A stretch of DNA of 64,000 nucleotides, from the NCBI GenBank assembly GCA_964019335.1, contig OZ025739.1, positions 335,133-399,132 of the forward strand, written 5' to 3'. Position 1 is the first letter of the stretch. Each line of letters begins with the position of its first letter. Shown piece by piece: positions 30,312 to 40,704 of this stretch. Origin of the DNA: Diplonema japonicum. Taxonomy: Eukaryota > Euglenozoa > Diplonemea > Diplonemida > Diplonemidae. The translations under genes were made by a program, and so were the position numbers. Under the pieces are notes generated by a model, which saw nothing but the letters and a program-made list of their open reading frames with translations, was not told the origin of the DNA and did no database searches.

Positions 30312-33146
30312 ATGTTGGAGACCGCACAGCCGATGTCTCCGACGCAGACGCTGGCAGGAGAGTACAATCCAGCATTAGAGGAGGTGATGAAGAAAGTACG
30401 GTTGTACTGTTTGCAACAAAGAGTACGAATTGACCTGTATCTACACGATTTCGACAAAACAAGGAGCGGTGTGGTGACAAGGGCGCAGTTCCAGCGGGCC
30501 CTGCACATGTCAGGACTGACGAATGTAATCTCCGAGAGGGAGTATGACGTGCTGTTCTCAAACTTCCTCAGCAACAGAGACGTGACTTGCGTTAACTACG
30601 CAGCTTTTGTCGAGGCAGTCGATGAGGTCTTCACCAAGAAGAGGCTTGAGAAGCAACCAGGTGCTGTTGCAACTGCACACATAGCGTCTCACGTCCTGCA
30701 TCAGCCCACCACCCTCCTCTCCCCTGAAGAAGAGAACGTCCTTGGAAGGCTTCAGACACGATTTGTCGCGGAAACGCGTGCTCTTGGTATAGTCCTGAAG
30801 ACATGTTTCGTCGATTTCGACAAGCACCGAAGTGGGAAGATCCCACCTACTCAGTTCGAGCGTGCCATGCCCTTCAAGATGGACCCCTCGGAGCTTCGCC
30901 TCATCATCAGGAAGTACACAGCACCCAACAAGCACGTCGATTACCAGAAATGGATCAACGACATCAACATGGCGTCCGAGGGGCCGGCACCTGTTGCTGG
31001 TCCTATCGCCGTCCCCGAGCCACCCCGACAGGCTCAGTTCACCGCCGACTCGCTTATCGCTGAAATCCGTAAGCAGATCAAACAATCGCGGATCCGCATC
31101 AGCGAGTCCATGACAGACTATGACAAGCTCCGCTCCGGCATGATCACCCCACACCAGTTCAAAGCGTCGCTCGGTCGGTTCAAACTGCAGAGGCTTCCCT
31201 TGACAGATGCCGCGCTGGACCTGTTGTGCGAGAAGTACATGGTGACAGACCACCAGGGGTACCCCAAGATATGCTACCAGCAGTTTGTCAACGAGATGGA
31301 CGAGGTCTTCTCCACCAAGGGGATGGAGAAGGACCCCTCGAAGACCCTCACTTACAAGGCCAGCGATTTCAAGAACAACCCTCGCACCAAAGACCTGTCT
31401 TCTGAACAAGAAGAGCGTGTCCAGAACATTATGAACCGCATCAAGAACATCGTGCGCAGCAGACGTATGCTGTTGAAGCCTGCCTTCCAAGACTTCGACA
31501 GAGCGACGAAAGGCCTGTACCAGACAAGGAGCACCAGCAAGAGGCGCTTCGAACGGGTACTGGCGTTGAACAACATCAATTTGACAGAGGAGGAGTATGC
31601 GTTGCTGGAGGAGAAGTACGAAGTACCCGGCGACAGTGACAACGTGAACTACGTGCTGTTCTGCCAGCACCTCGAGGAGGAGGACAGCCAGGAAGGGCCC
31701 GCCAACTTCACGGCAATAGCACTGCCGCAGAAGAAGTACTTGCGCACAGGGAAAACAGGGGTGGAGTCGTTGGAAGAGGTGATGAGCGATATTCGGGCAC
31801 AGGTGCTGACGCAGAGGATTCGCATCAAGGAGTTTCTCAGGGACTACGACAAGTTGAAGTCGGGGCTTATTCTAAAAGAACAGTTTGCAGCGGGTCTGAA
31901 CATGGCGAAGATCGAGCTCGATGAGAAAGAGCTGCAGTGCCTTGTCGGGGCGTACGGGTCGGAAAAGAGGAAGGGCGCCGTGAGGTGGACTGCATTCTGT
32001 GACGACGTTGACGAAGTGCACACCACGAAGAACTTAGAGTGCTCTCCCTCAAAAGTGAACCACACACAGCACCTTGTGACAAGCAAGATGTTTGGTGAAC
32101 GCGCCCCTCGTGTTGATGGGCCTGTGATGAAGATATTAGAAAAGCTGCGGGAAGCGGTGCGCACAAGAGGCATCCTGCTGCCGCCCTTCTTCAAAGATTT
32201 CGATGTTCGAAACACAGGACAGATCACAGCAAACAGATTGGGCCAGGCGCTGACCCGGCATGGGTTTGGCCTGTCGCCGCAAGAAGTAGAGACCATAGTG
32301 CAAGCATACGCAGACCCTAGGACTCGTGACGTTTGCTACAGGAAACTGGTATGTACACCGCACACCACGTATTCTCACAGATTAACGACATCGATGAGAC
32401 GGAAAAAATGCCCGTGCTGGCATCCACTATGAGCGACGCGCCTACACAAGGGCTGCCCATAGGATATGGGTTCACACACCCACAGCCTTTGTGCGATATC
32501 GAAGAGCTGCTGGAGGAGATCAGGTCCAAGGTGGCGAAGGGCAGCATCAGGATAAAGGATTTCTTCGTCGATGCAGATAAACTAAGAAAGGGTTCTGTCC
32601 CGAAGAGCAAGTTCCGCACTGGGCTAGACGTCGGGGGCATCAGGCTTGATGAGAGGAAGCTGTGCATGTTGGAAGAGAGGTTTGTGAGCGCGTCGGGTGA
32701 GGGCGTGGACTACGTGGCATTCTCTGCAGAGGTGTCGCCTGACACGCAAGACAGGGACCTTGAGAAAAACCCTAACAAGAGCAGGACCATGTATAAACCC
32801 AGCAGTTCACACCCTTTGAAGTCTATGTTGCGGAGGTCGGCCGACCCGAGCAATGAAGCACTCGTTGAGGCCATCCTGCATAAGCTCCGCACGCTGACTA
32901 CCACTCGCAGAATTCTCCTGAAGCCTGTGTTCCTTGATTTTGACAAGATAAGGAAGGGGCATGTGTCACCGTATCAATTCGCAGCCGCGTTGGACAGGCT
33001 TCAACTAAAGCTGCTACCCGAAGAGTGCCAGAAGATTATTGAAAATTATGAGGTATGCTCCCCGCAACCCCAGCCACCACAACACGTAGACCGTCAACGG
33101 TGATGTGAACTACACTGAGTTCTGCGCGGCGATCGACCCCCAGTGA
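30312..33146 (+). CDS. eight-repeat EF-hand-like protein, probably flagellar
   Basis: Exons 30312-32348, 32381-33052 and 33090-33146 (introns 32 and 37 bp; the second ends TAG) give 921 aa. The protein is eight copies of one module. Each has a helix (RIRIxEFLxDYDK), then a variant loop such as DFDKTRSGVVTRAQF, DFDKHRSGKIPPTQF, DYDKLRSGMITPHQF or DFDKIRKGHVSPYQF, and then a second half-site of the type VNYxxFxxxVDEVF. In the first loop the Gly sits two positions later than in a classical 12-residue EF-hand, so calcium binding is uncertain. Each module seems to be a paired, degenerate EF-hand. The last exon completes the eighth module (VNGDVNYTEFCAAIDPQ), which confirms the TAG acceptor. Similar multi-repeat proteins occur in ciliates and flagellates; a structural axonemal role is inferred. 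Confidence 0.85.
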
Positions 33147-33291
33147 TGCAGAAGTCCGAATTATTTTCCCCCTTTTGTGAATATACCGTGCCGTTGGTTT
33201 GCCATCTGGCCACCATGCTGATTTCTTATTATTTTTATGAATAGCCAATGCAAAGCCTACAGCGACACGTTCACGAACGTGTCACGGGTAG

Positions 33292-34206
33292 ATGGATAAA
33301 TATGAGCGAGTAGCGAAGCTTGGTGAAGGAGGGCAGGGTAAGGTATACAAGGTGAGGAGCAAGACCAGTGGGAGAGAGTTGGTATGCAAGATGATTTTGT
33401 GCGTTGATCAGGAGACGGTGGAGCTTGCCACAAAGGAGGCAGAGGTGATGGGATGGCTGAAGCACCAGAACATCATACAGTACGAGGGTACCTTTTTGCA
33501 TCAGGGAAAAGCAGGACTGTACTTGTGCCTCATTATGGAGTACTGTTCAAGGGGAGATCTGCACACCAAGATGCGGGAGTACAAGCACAACAAAGAGGTC
33601 TTCAAAGAGAAACAGGCCATCCGTTACCTCCGTCAGATTCTCACAGCATTAGAATTCATGCACAAGAGCGGATTCTGTCACAGAGACATCAAAGCTGCCA
33701 ATATCTTGTTTGACAGCAACGGGTCCCTTAAAGTGGGTGACTTCGGTCTCTCCACGTTAATGAGCCCCATGGGTCAGCAGACAGTCGTGGGCACACCTTT
33801 CTACTTTGCTCCCGAGATCATGCTCCAGAGGAAGTACACAACGAAGGTAGACATGTGGAACTTGGGTGTTGTCTTCTTGGAGCTGTGCACCCTTAGGCAG
33901 CGCCCAGCCAACGTCGAAGTGCTTCACAACGAATCCTCTGTCTTGGAGGACATCCACAAAGAGGTTGTGAGGCACGGTTACAGCAGGTCTCTCGCCACCA
34001 TCATTACACAGTTGCTAAGGAGGAGGCCGCAGGATCGACCGTCTTCTAGTGACGTGTTAAAGCAGGTGAACCAGATATGGGGCGACGGTGGCGAGCCAGT
34101 AAAGGCACAGCAAAGGCACCCAACGCCAACTAGACAGCAGCAACTGAGGCACCAGCAGCAACAACAACAACAGCAGCAACAACAGCAGCAACAACAGCAA
34201 CAACAG

Positions 34207-34263
<57 letters not shown>

Positions 34264-35153
34264 TTGCAATATCAGCAGCAAGCGGCACAGGGAAGACAGC
34301 AAGTGCGCAATCCTACCCCGCCAAGAAGAGCGGCAACACCCCCCAGGAAGCCCCATGCACAGACCCACGCACAGAGCTCCGTTCCTGCACATGTTCAAAC
34401 GCACCAGCACAATGAACCCCAGAGAGTCTTCAGGCAAGCTGTCGCTCCTGCTGCCGCGCAGTCGCCACAGCAGCCGCAGACGCCTACGACTGTGACGCAC
34501 AGCTGGACGCCTCCCACCAGTCAGGGCAGCACCAACCCTGGAAGCAGGGGTGCACCAGGGTCCAACTACACAAGTTCGAACGGACTAACATCCAGTGTGA
34601 CAAGCCAAACGCCGAATTACGCTCAAGCAGCCGCGCCACCGGCTGTGTTGGCCTCACCAAGAGGCCCGACAGGGAGGCCGCCTGTGCCTACACAGACACC
34701 CACGCCCGTATTGCAGCCTCTGCATGCTTGCAGGTCACCGTCGCCAGCTAGGTTGAACGCTGAGGGTGCACTGACGCCAAGAGGAGCGCCGGGCACGCCA
34801 AGGGGGCAGGCCCCTGGGACACCAAGGGGGCAAGCGCCAGGAACGCCCAGGGGGCAGACACCCGGGACTCCAAGGGGACAGGCACCAGGCACACCGCGTT
34901 CGCAGTCGCACGCGTCATCCGACGAGGCACACCAGGGTGTCGTGCAGAAGCTGCTGTCACTGGTGTTTACCGATGTGCGCACAAAAGCTAGGCTGTTGGC
35001 ATGCCACAGTAGACCGGAAGTGGTGACGCTGTGCTCCTCCGTCTCTGACGATACGTTGCTGGCTCAGGCCTTGGAGCAGTGGTTGTCCCTCAAGGTATGA
35101 CACATCACACCACCACCACCACACTGTTGCAGGTCATCGACACCTCTTGCTGA
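33292..35153 (+). CDS. NEK-like protein kinase with poly-Gln and octapeptide repeats
   Basis: Exon 33292-35094 and a tiny last exon 35133-35153 (VIDTSC) across a 38-bp intron; 607 aa. The kinase domain is residues 4-265: GEGGQGKVYKV, the ATP Lys in LVCKMI, HRDIKAANILFD, DFGLS and VGTPFYFAPE. The overall character is NEK-like, with a CDMW-type VDMWNLGVVFLEL segment, and all catalytic residues are present. A poly-Gln block coded by mixed CAG/CAA codons follows (34153-34264), then a Pro/Thr/Gln-rich linker. Next come five near-identical PGTPRGQA octapeptides (about 34790-34895), and finally a small helical C-terminal domain (VVQKLLSLVFTDVRTKARLLAC). NEKs commonly control centrosome/basal-body and flagellar length. 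GCCTACAG ends at 33262, 29 bases before the ATG. Confidence 0.88.
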
Positions 35154-36220
35154 GGCACGATGGGTACGTTAGTATATGTTATAATTGTTGTATTTTTACC
35201 TCTCTTTTTTTTCTTTTTTTCTAGATTTCTTCCTCCTCCCCTTGTGTCAATCTATTTTCTTACTCCATAACCCTCTCCCTACTGCAGCATTGTCAAAAGA
35301 AAACAACATACGGCCGTGCTAAGCGTGTATAGGGCAAGAGGGCAGCGAACCTGTGTGTTCCCTCTGCCCATTCCTTGTCCATTTGTACCCTTTCATTCTT
35401 TCCCCTTTTTTCTATAAAGGGTTTTTATATTTCTTGCCTCTTTTTCCGTAGTACCGAGAAAGCACAACGACGAAGGGAAAGGAAGAGAAAAAAAAGTCAC
35501 AAACACCCTGACTGGCCACCCTCTTTCCTTCTTTCTTTTTTTTTCTTCTTTCCGTTGCCCAATGTCAGAAAAGAAAAAAAAAAGAAAGAGGGGAAGAAAA
35601 GTTACCCAAGGGGGAGGATATGAGGAGAGATGATGAAAAGTAAGAGTTGTGCACTTTCTGTAATTTAGATTTTCACCCCCTCCTTTTTCGCCCCCTCCCT
35701 CTTTTTTTTAGTTCACATTTTAACTTTCTTGTTTTCACATGTTGTATGAAGAACAAGGAAAGGGAAAAAAAGAAAAGAAAGGGAGTGAGCCCCACGTAGG
35801 TGCACATCGCATTTTCATTGTAATTTCCTCATTCCACCGCCCCTCATTCCACACTCCCCTCTTCTCTCTTCCCCTTAAACAGTTGTATTCGATATATATT
35901 CCCCCTCCCCCCTTCTCTCCCCTTTTGCATAGTAAGTTACAATTTTCTTTTTGGATAGCTATATACTCGCATTCGACCACCACACAGGGAACAGAATAAG
36001 AAAAGAAATACACATAAATAAAACGAGCAGGCGAAGAAGAAAAAGAAGGGAATAAAAAGAAGAAAACGATACAAAAAGAAATGTTCTGAGTGCATTACTA
36101 ACAAAATACAAATAAATAAATTAAAAAAGAAAAAGACATCATAAAACCATAACTTGCGCTTTCTCCCGCTCCCCCCTCCCTCGTTGTGTGATTTTGGAGA
36201 AGAAGAGGTTTTTAAAAAAT
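35154..36220. other. intergenic, low-complexity
   Basis: About 1.07 kb of pyrimidine-rich and A-rich sequence (A-rich 36000-36130). Short open frames such as 35735-36013 on either strand are compositional and unlike any protein. No RNA gene is seen. Confidence 0.5.
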
Positions 36221-38117
36221 ATGGGTGACACAGAAAAAGTGTCTCGGGCAGAGTCCCCGCCTCCTGGCATGGACAGCCTGACTAGGTTGTTTCAGAGCGA
36301 GCATTTCAACGTGAGGATGTGTGTGACGTACCTCTTCACCCACCGGAAGGAACAAGGGGTGCTTGGGTACCTAGTGAATAAGCTGTACAGCTATCCCATT
36401 GAGGATGTGCAGATGTACACACCACAGCTTATCTGCCTCCTGTGCCTCCCTAGTTCCTTTCCCACTGTCTTGGAGCAGTACGTTCTCGCTGCATGCGCAA
36501 AGAGCATGCACTTTGCCCTCCATGCTATCTGGTACCTCGAGAGCGACACATCAGACAAGACCGACAGGTCTGTCCGTATCGCACTGCGGGAAAAGGTATG
36601 ATACACAAAGAAGAAACAATACACAAAACAGATGGAGATCGCAGCCATCAACAGATCCTTCCGCAACAAGCGGAAGGACAGCACCCCCACATCTGTCGAA
36701 CAGGAGGTCATGGCCAAGGACCGTCTGTGCGAGTACTACAACAAGGAGATTGTGTTTGTAGCAAAAATAACCGACATGTCCCTTATGCTCCGCAAGCTGC
36801 CCCGCCCGGAACGAGAGGACCGCCTAAAGCGGGAGCTCGAAACGCTGAGCATGTCGTTGGCAAGGATGTCGATCAACATACCAATCGACAAGCCTGGCAC
36901 ACCGTTCAGACGCCTTATTAGGGTGCCGACCATCTCTTCCTACTGCAAGGTGCTTAACTCACGGGAGCGGGCGCCGTACCTTGTCATGTTTGAATTTATC
37001 GAAGGTGGCGAGTGCCACGACCCGTTGGAGCTGCAGCTCACACCGCAGTGCGACATCATTGACACGTCGCCCAGCAAAGCAGACTACGAGGGACGGGAAA
37101 CCCTGCAAAACACCATTGTGCATGAAGGGTATTTTGACAGCGAGAGCCCGAAGGGTAGGATGGGGTCGCCGACACCGCCCGACGTGGAGGCGATGGCAGC
37201 CAAGTTGGACAGCGTCTTCGGGAGATCGTGGTACCGCACTGTGGAGGCTGCGAGGAATGAATCACCATACAGCAAACTGCCCGGGTGGGGCGTGATGCCA
37301 GTGATCGTGAAGGGTGGTGATGACATGCGGCAGGAAGTGCTTGCCATGCAGCTCATCAACGCGTTCGACAGGATATGGCGGGATGCAGATCTCCCTGTGA
37401 AGCTGCACCCCTACGGCGTGATAGTGACGTCTGGTGACTCGGGTGTCATCGAGCTCGTCACAGACGCCGTCTCCATAGACGCTGTGAAGAAGGCAATGCC
37501 GTATGACGATCAGAGGTCCCTTGCCGACTACTGGACCTACGTGTACGGGGACCCTTCGTCGGTGCAGTACAAGACGGCGCAGAGGAACTTCATCGAGTCC
37601 ATGGCTGCCTACAGTGTCCTGTCGTACATCTTGCAGTTGAAAGACAGACACAACGCCAACATCCTCCTCAGGCGGGACGGGTGCATCGTGCATATTGACT
37701 TCGGGTTTATGTTGTCCAATAGCCCTGGGGGTGTGAATTTCGAGTCCATGCCCTTCAAGCTGAGCCAGGAGTACGTGGACGTGATGGGTGGTATCAACAG
37801 TGATATGTTCAACTACTACCGGGTGCTGGTGTATTCGGCATTCAAGGAAGCTACGAAGCATGCGGACCAGGTCATATCGCTTGTGGATATGATGCTGCTT
37901 GGGCCTTCATTGCCCTGCTTTGGTGCAGACTCCAAGGCGTGTTTGGAAGCGCTGAAGAGCCGGTTCCAGCCTGACGGAGACCTGACGGTGTGGGTGAGGG
38001 ATGCGATCGATCAGTCTGTGGATAACTGGTATGCTGACTCTGCTTCTCCACACACATTATTACAGGCGGGCAAGAGGGTACGACAAGTTCCAAAAGTGGT
38101 CCAACGGTATCTTGTAG
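36221..38117 (+). CDS. PI4KB: phosphatidylinositol 4-kinase beta (type III)
   Basis: Makes PI4P on Golgi/trans-Golgi membranes and so drives Golgi export and Rab recruitment. Exons 36221-36595, 36632-38028 and 38066-38117 (introns 36 and 37 bp) give 607 aa, shorter than animal PI4KB. The lipid-kinase-unique helical domain is at the N-terminus (LTRLFQSEHFNVRMCVTYLF, MYTPQLICLLC). The catalytic domain is in the C-terminal half: VIVKGGDDMRQEVLAMQLI, the catalytic loop KDRHNANILLRRDG and the activation motif HIDFGFML. The third exon is decisive: splicing inside the W codon gives DNWRARGYDKFQKWSNGIL and a stop, the canonical C-terminus of this family. Without splicing the frame ends in unrelated residues. 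Confidence 0.95.
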
Positions 38118-38641
38118 CAGCTGTGCCCTTTTGCGTTTAAATTCTATAAGGTTTTCTGTCCGTTGCCCTAACCCCCCCTGTCCACCCTATTCCCCCCTTT
38201 TTTTCATTCCGCGATCCTAACCCCCCCCCCCCCCCCCCCCCCTCTTCTTTCCGTTATTATTTGTATTTTCTTTCCCTTCGTTGTGCTTCTCTCATTCCTT
38301 TGTGCCCAGTCACCCCCCCTCGGTGTCTGCGGGAGGTGAGTGACAGGGGCATCTACGTAGCTTGCGAAAAAAAGGGCTTCATCTTTGACAAGCAAGGATC
38401 ATGTTGGGTAGCTTTAAAAAAGATTTTAAAAAAACTCATTTTCTTCTAAGAAGAACGAGAGGGCAAGGGGGGGGGGGGGGGGGGGTGGAGTGTCCCGAAT
38501 GCAATCTTATACCCCATATGGGGGCTCAACAAATATTTTACCTTCACCTTTTCTTCTGTTTCTTTTTTTCCCTTCCTCTTTGTGTCCTGTTCCTTACTTT
38601 GTTTGCGTGCATCCCTCCACCACTCATACTAGGTTCCCAGA
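38118..38641. other. intergenic, C- and G-run rich
   Basis: C run at about 38221-38242, a G run at about 38469-38485, T/C tracts, and AGGTTCCCAG ending at 38640 directly against ATG 38642. No gene is seen. Confidence 0.5.
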
Positions 38642-39343
38642 ATGTTGAAATCGTTGCGAACGTGTGCTCTGCGTGAGCCCCGGAGGTACGCATCTGTGCA
38701 CAAGCTGCTGTCCGCCGCAAACAAGTATCACACGGAGCTGCAACAGGGAAAGCAAGTGTTGGAAGAGATCGCACAGGAAGCGATGACAATATTAAAATTT
38801 GAAACACCGATGGAACTCCACCAAGCCTATCCTAACCGCAACCTCGACAGGGTCGTGAACCAAAATGACTTTATGCACTACGTAGGGCTGAGGATGCACG
38901 CGCTGTCCAAGAAAGTTAAAGTAAAAAGCAATCAAATCAGTAAGATTCGGGAAAACCTAGAAAAGGTTGAGCTGCAGCTGCAAGACATATCTGTTGAGGC
39001 GAAAATAAAGGGGCAGAAAAAGCCATGCTCACATATATTCCTCGTGTACCTTGACACGATGCAAATAAACTGGAAAGATGACGTCAGCTCAGTGGGGTAC
39101 CACTTCAAGGTTTGCAAACCACAAAAAAAAAAGCACCACCTCACGCAGAACAAAATAAAAGTGAATCGATACCGCCAGGCGCTTAAGCGAAAACAACACG
39201 ACGCACAAGCGATGCGTTCATACCACCTTAGAAACATGGGCAACACGGATGATAAGAAAAGGATATTGCGTTTTATAGTAAACGCGACTGACGCGCATAT
39301 TGCGGACCGAGTGCAGCAGCGTATAGGTCTTGTGGAGGAGTAG
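38642..39343 (+). CDS. unknown basic protein, possibly mitochondrial
   Basis: The frame is open for 233 codons. A likely 39-bp intron (39110-39148, GTTTGC...GCAG) would shorten it to 220 aa, and because the intron is a multiple of three both forms stay in frame. The N-terminus (MLKSLRTCALREPRRYASVHKLL) is Arg-rich, Ser/Ala-rich and almost free of acidic residues, as in mitochondrial presequences. The middle is a predicted helix/coiled coil (SKKVKVKSNQISKIRENLEKV), and the C-terminus is strongly basic (RYRQALKRKQHDAQAMRSYH). It could be a mitochondrial ribosome- or RNA-associated protein, but I recognise no family. The ATG abuts CCCAG (38640). Confidence 0.65.
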   Translation: MLKSLRTCALREPRRYASVHKLLSAANKYHTELQQGKQVLEEIAQEAMTILKFETPMELHQAYPNRNLDRVVNQNDFMHYVGLRMHALSKKVKVKSNQISKIRENLEKVELQLQDISVEAKIKGQKKPCSHIFLVYLDTMQINWKDDVSSVGYHFKVCKPQKKKHHLTQNKIKVNRYRQALKRKQHDAQAMRSYHLRNMGNTDDKKRILRFIVNATDAHIADRVQQRIGLVEE

Positions 39344-39447
39344 CCAATCTATGCACGTGACGAGTTGGGCGAAGCCCGCGTTGCGTACGTATCCACTTCG
39401 TTTTTTTCTTTCGTTAGGCCAGCCACCGCACACAGGTTTTTTAAAAA

Positions 39448-40623
39448 ATGTCTCGTCGGCGTGAACACTACGACAGGGAGGAGGAAGAGTACTTCAGAGA
39501 AGAGCGCCTCAGGGGCCGGCCCGCGGGCAAGCACTATGACGACACGCAGGTATTTTTTTAAAATTACTTTTGCACAACAAATCAACAGCTTTGTGATGAA
39601 GAATCGGATGAAGAAGATTATAGAGGAAGAGAAAGAGAGCAATATAGACACCGAGAAGAAAGGAACAGGGGCAGGAGAGATGAAGAAGATGAATATGATG
39701 CAAGGAGGCACGAAAGAAGGAGAGGGAGGTGCGAGAGAGGTGACGACAGAAACGACACCGGCAGAAAGGGAAGAGACAAAAGGGAAGAGAGAGACGATGA
39801 TGATGGGAGTTGGGTTGAAAACAGCAGCAGGGGAAGAGACGAATGGATCGAGAGAGAAGAGGACCCCATTCCAAAGGGTAGGGGCAGAGAGAACAGCAGG
39901 AAGGGAAGAGACGAGAGAAGCGAGAGAGAAGACAGCTCCAAGGGCAGGGAAACCCGGAACGGCAGGGAATCCCGGAACGGCAGGGGTAACAAGGTGACGG
40001 GAGAGGCTGCGATTGAAGAGTACCTCGAGATGGAAATCGAGATGCTGAATAAGAAGAAAGCCATGCTGGAAGACCTCATCGAACAACAGCCCAAACAAAC
40101 ACAGTTGACGCTGAAGCAGCCTGAAGCGCAGCTTTTTCTTGAGGGGTTCCAGGCGGAAGAAGTGCAGATGGGACGGCGCAAGACTGTGATGATTGTGGAC
40201 AGGGAGAACAATTGCACGCAATTCCTGAATGGTGTAACGAGACTGCCCAAGTGGTTGGAACTATACGTTGTTTGGAACCCGAAGAGTAAGAACCTCCTCG
40301 ACCTGCACCCCAGTGTGAAGAAAGCAGCATGCTTGATCGAAGCAGAGCATAACGTACTTAAGGCGTGCACCTTCCTGGCGGGCATGGCAGCCAGGCAGCA
40401 TGCCCAGCATGCAGATGAGACCGATATGTACCTCATCTACAACAGAACACACTCGCAGGACTCCCTCAATAGGTACTCTGAGTTGGAAGACGTCTTGGCT
40501 CTTGCAGGCTTCAACGTCGAGCCCAGGAACGGTGCAGGGGCGAACTTCGCCGATTTCTTAGAACATCGTGGGGAGAAATACAGCAAGTATACTAAAGAGC
40601 CGCCAAAGAATGCCACGTTTTAG
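39448..40623 (+). CDS. Arg/Glu/Asp-rich protein with a PIN/NYN-like C-terminal domain
   Basis: Exons 39448-39549 and 39589-40623 around a 39-bp intron (GTATT...ACAG); 378 aa. Residues 1-180 are alternating Arg, Glu, Asp, Ser and Gly (MSRRREHYDREEEEYFREER; GRETRNGRESRNGRG), typical of RNA-processing proteins. Residues about 225-355 form a compact domain. It starts MGRRKTVMIVDRENN, has LPKWLELYVVWNPKS and a helix with LKACTFLAGMAARQHAQHADE, then YLIYNRTHSQDSL and DVLALAGFNV. The order of elements resembles PIN/NYN-type nucleases (first strand ending DxENN, central helix, strand with a second acidic site, then L..GxxV). The second and third acidic positions look altered. The gap to the previous gene is 104 bp, with CGCACACAG ending at 39435. 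Confidence 0.7.
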
Positions 40624-40704
40624 TTTTTCAGCTCTTCGGTAGTTGATTCAGAGTTTTTACTGTATCCTCATATTGCTGCATAACGCAACAGGAATGTACA
40701 CAAC

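Noticed and set aside
30558..31670. 370-codon minus-strand ORF
   Set aside because: Lies antisense to the EF-hand-like gene, whose eight-fold protein repeat proves the + strand is coding. The minus frame resembles no protein.
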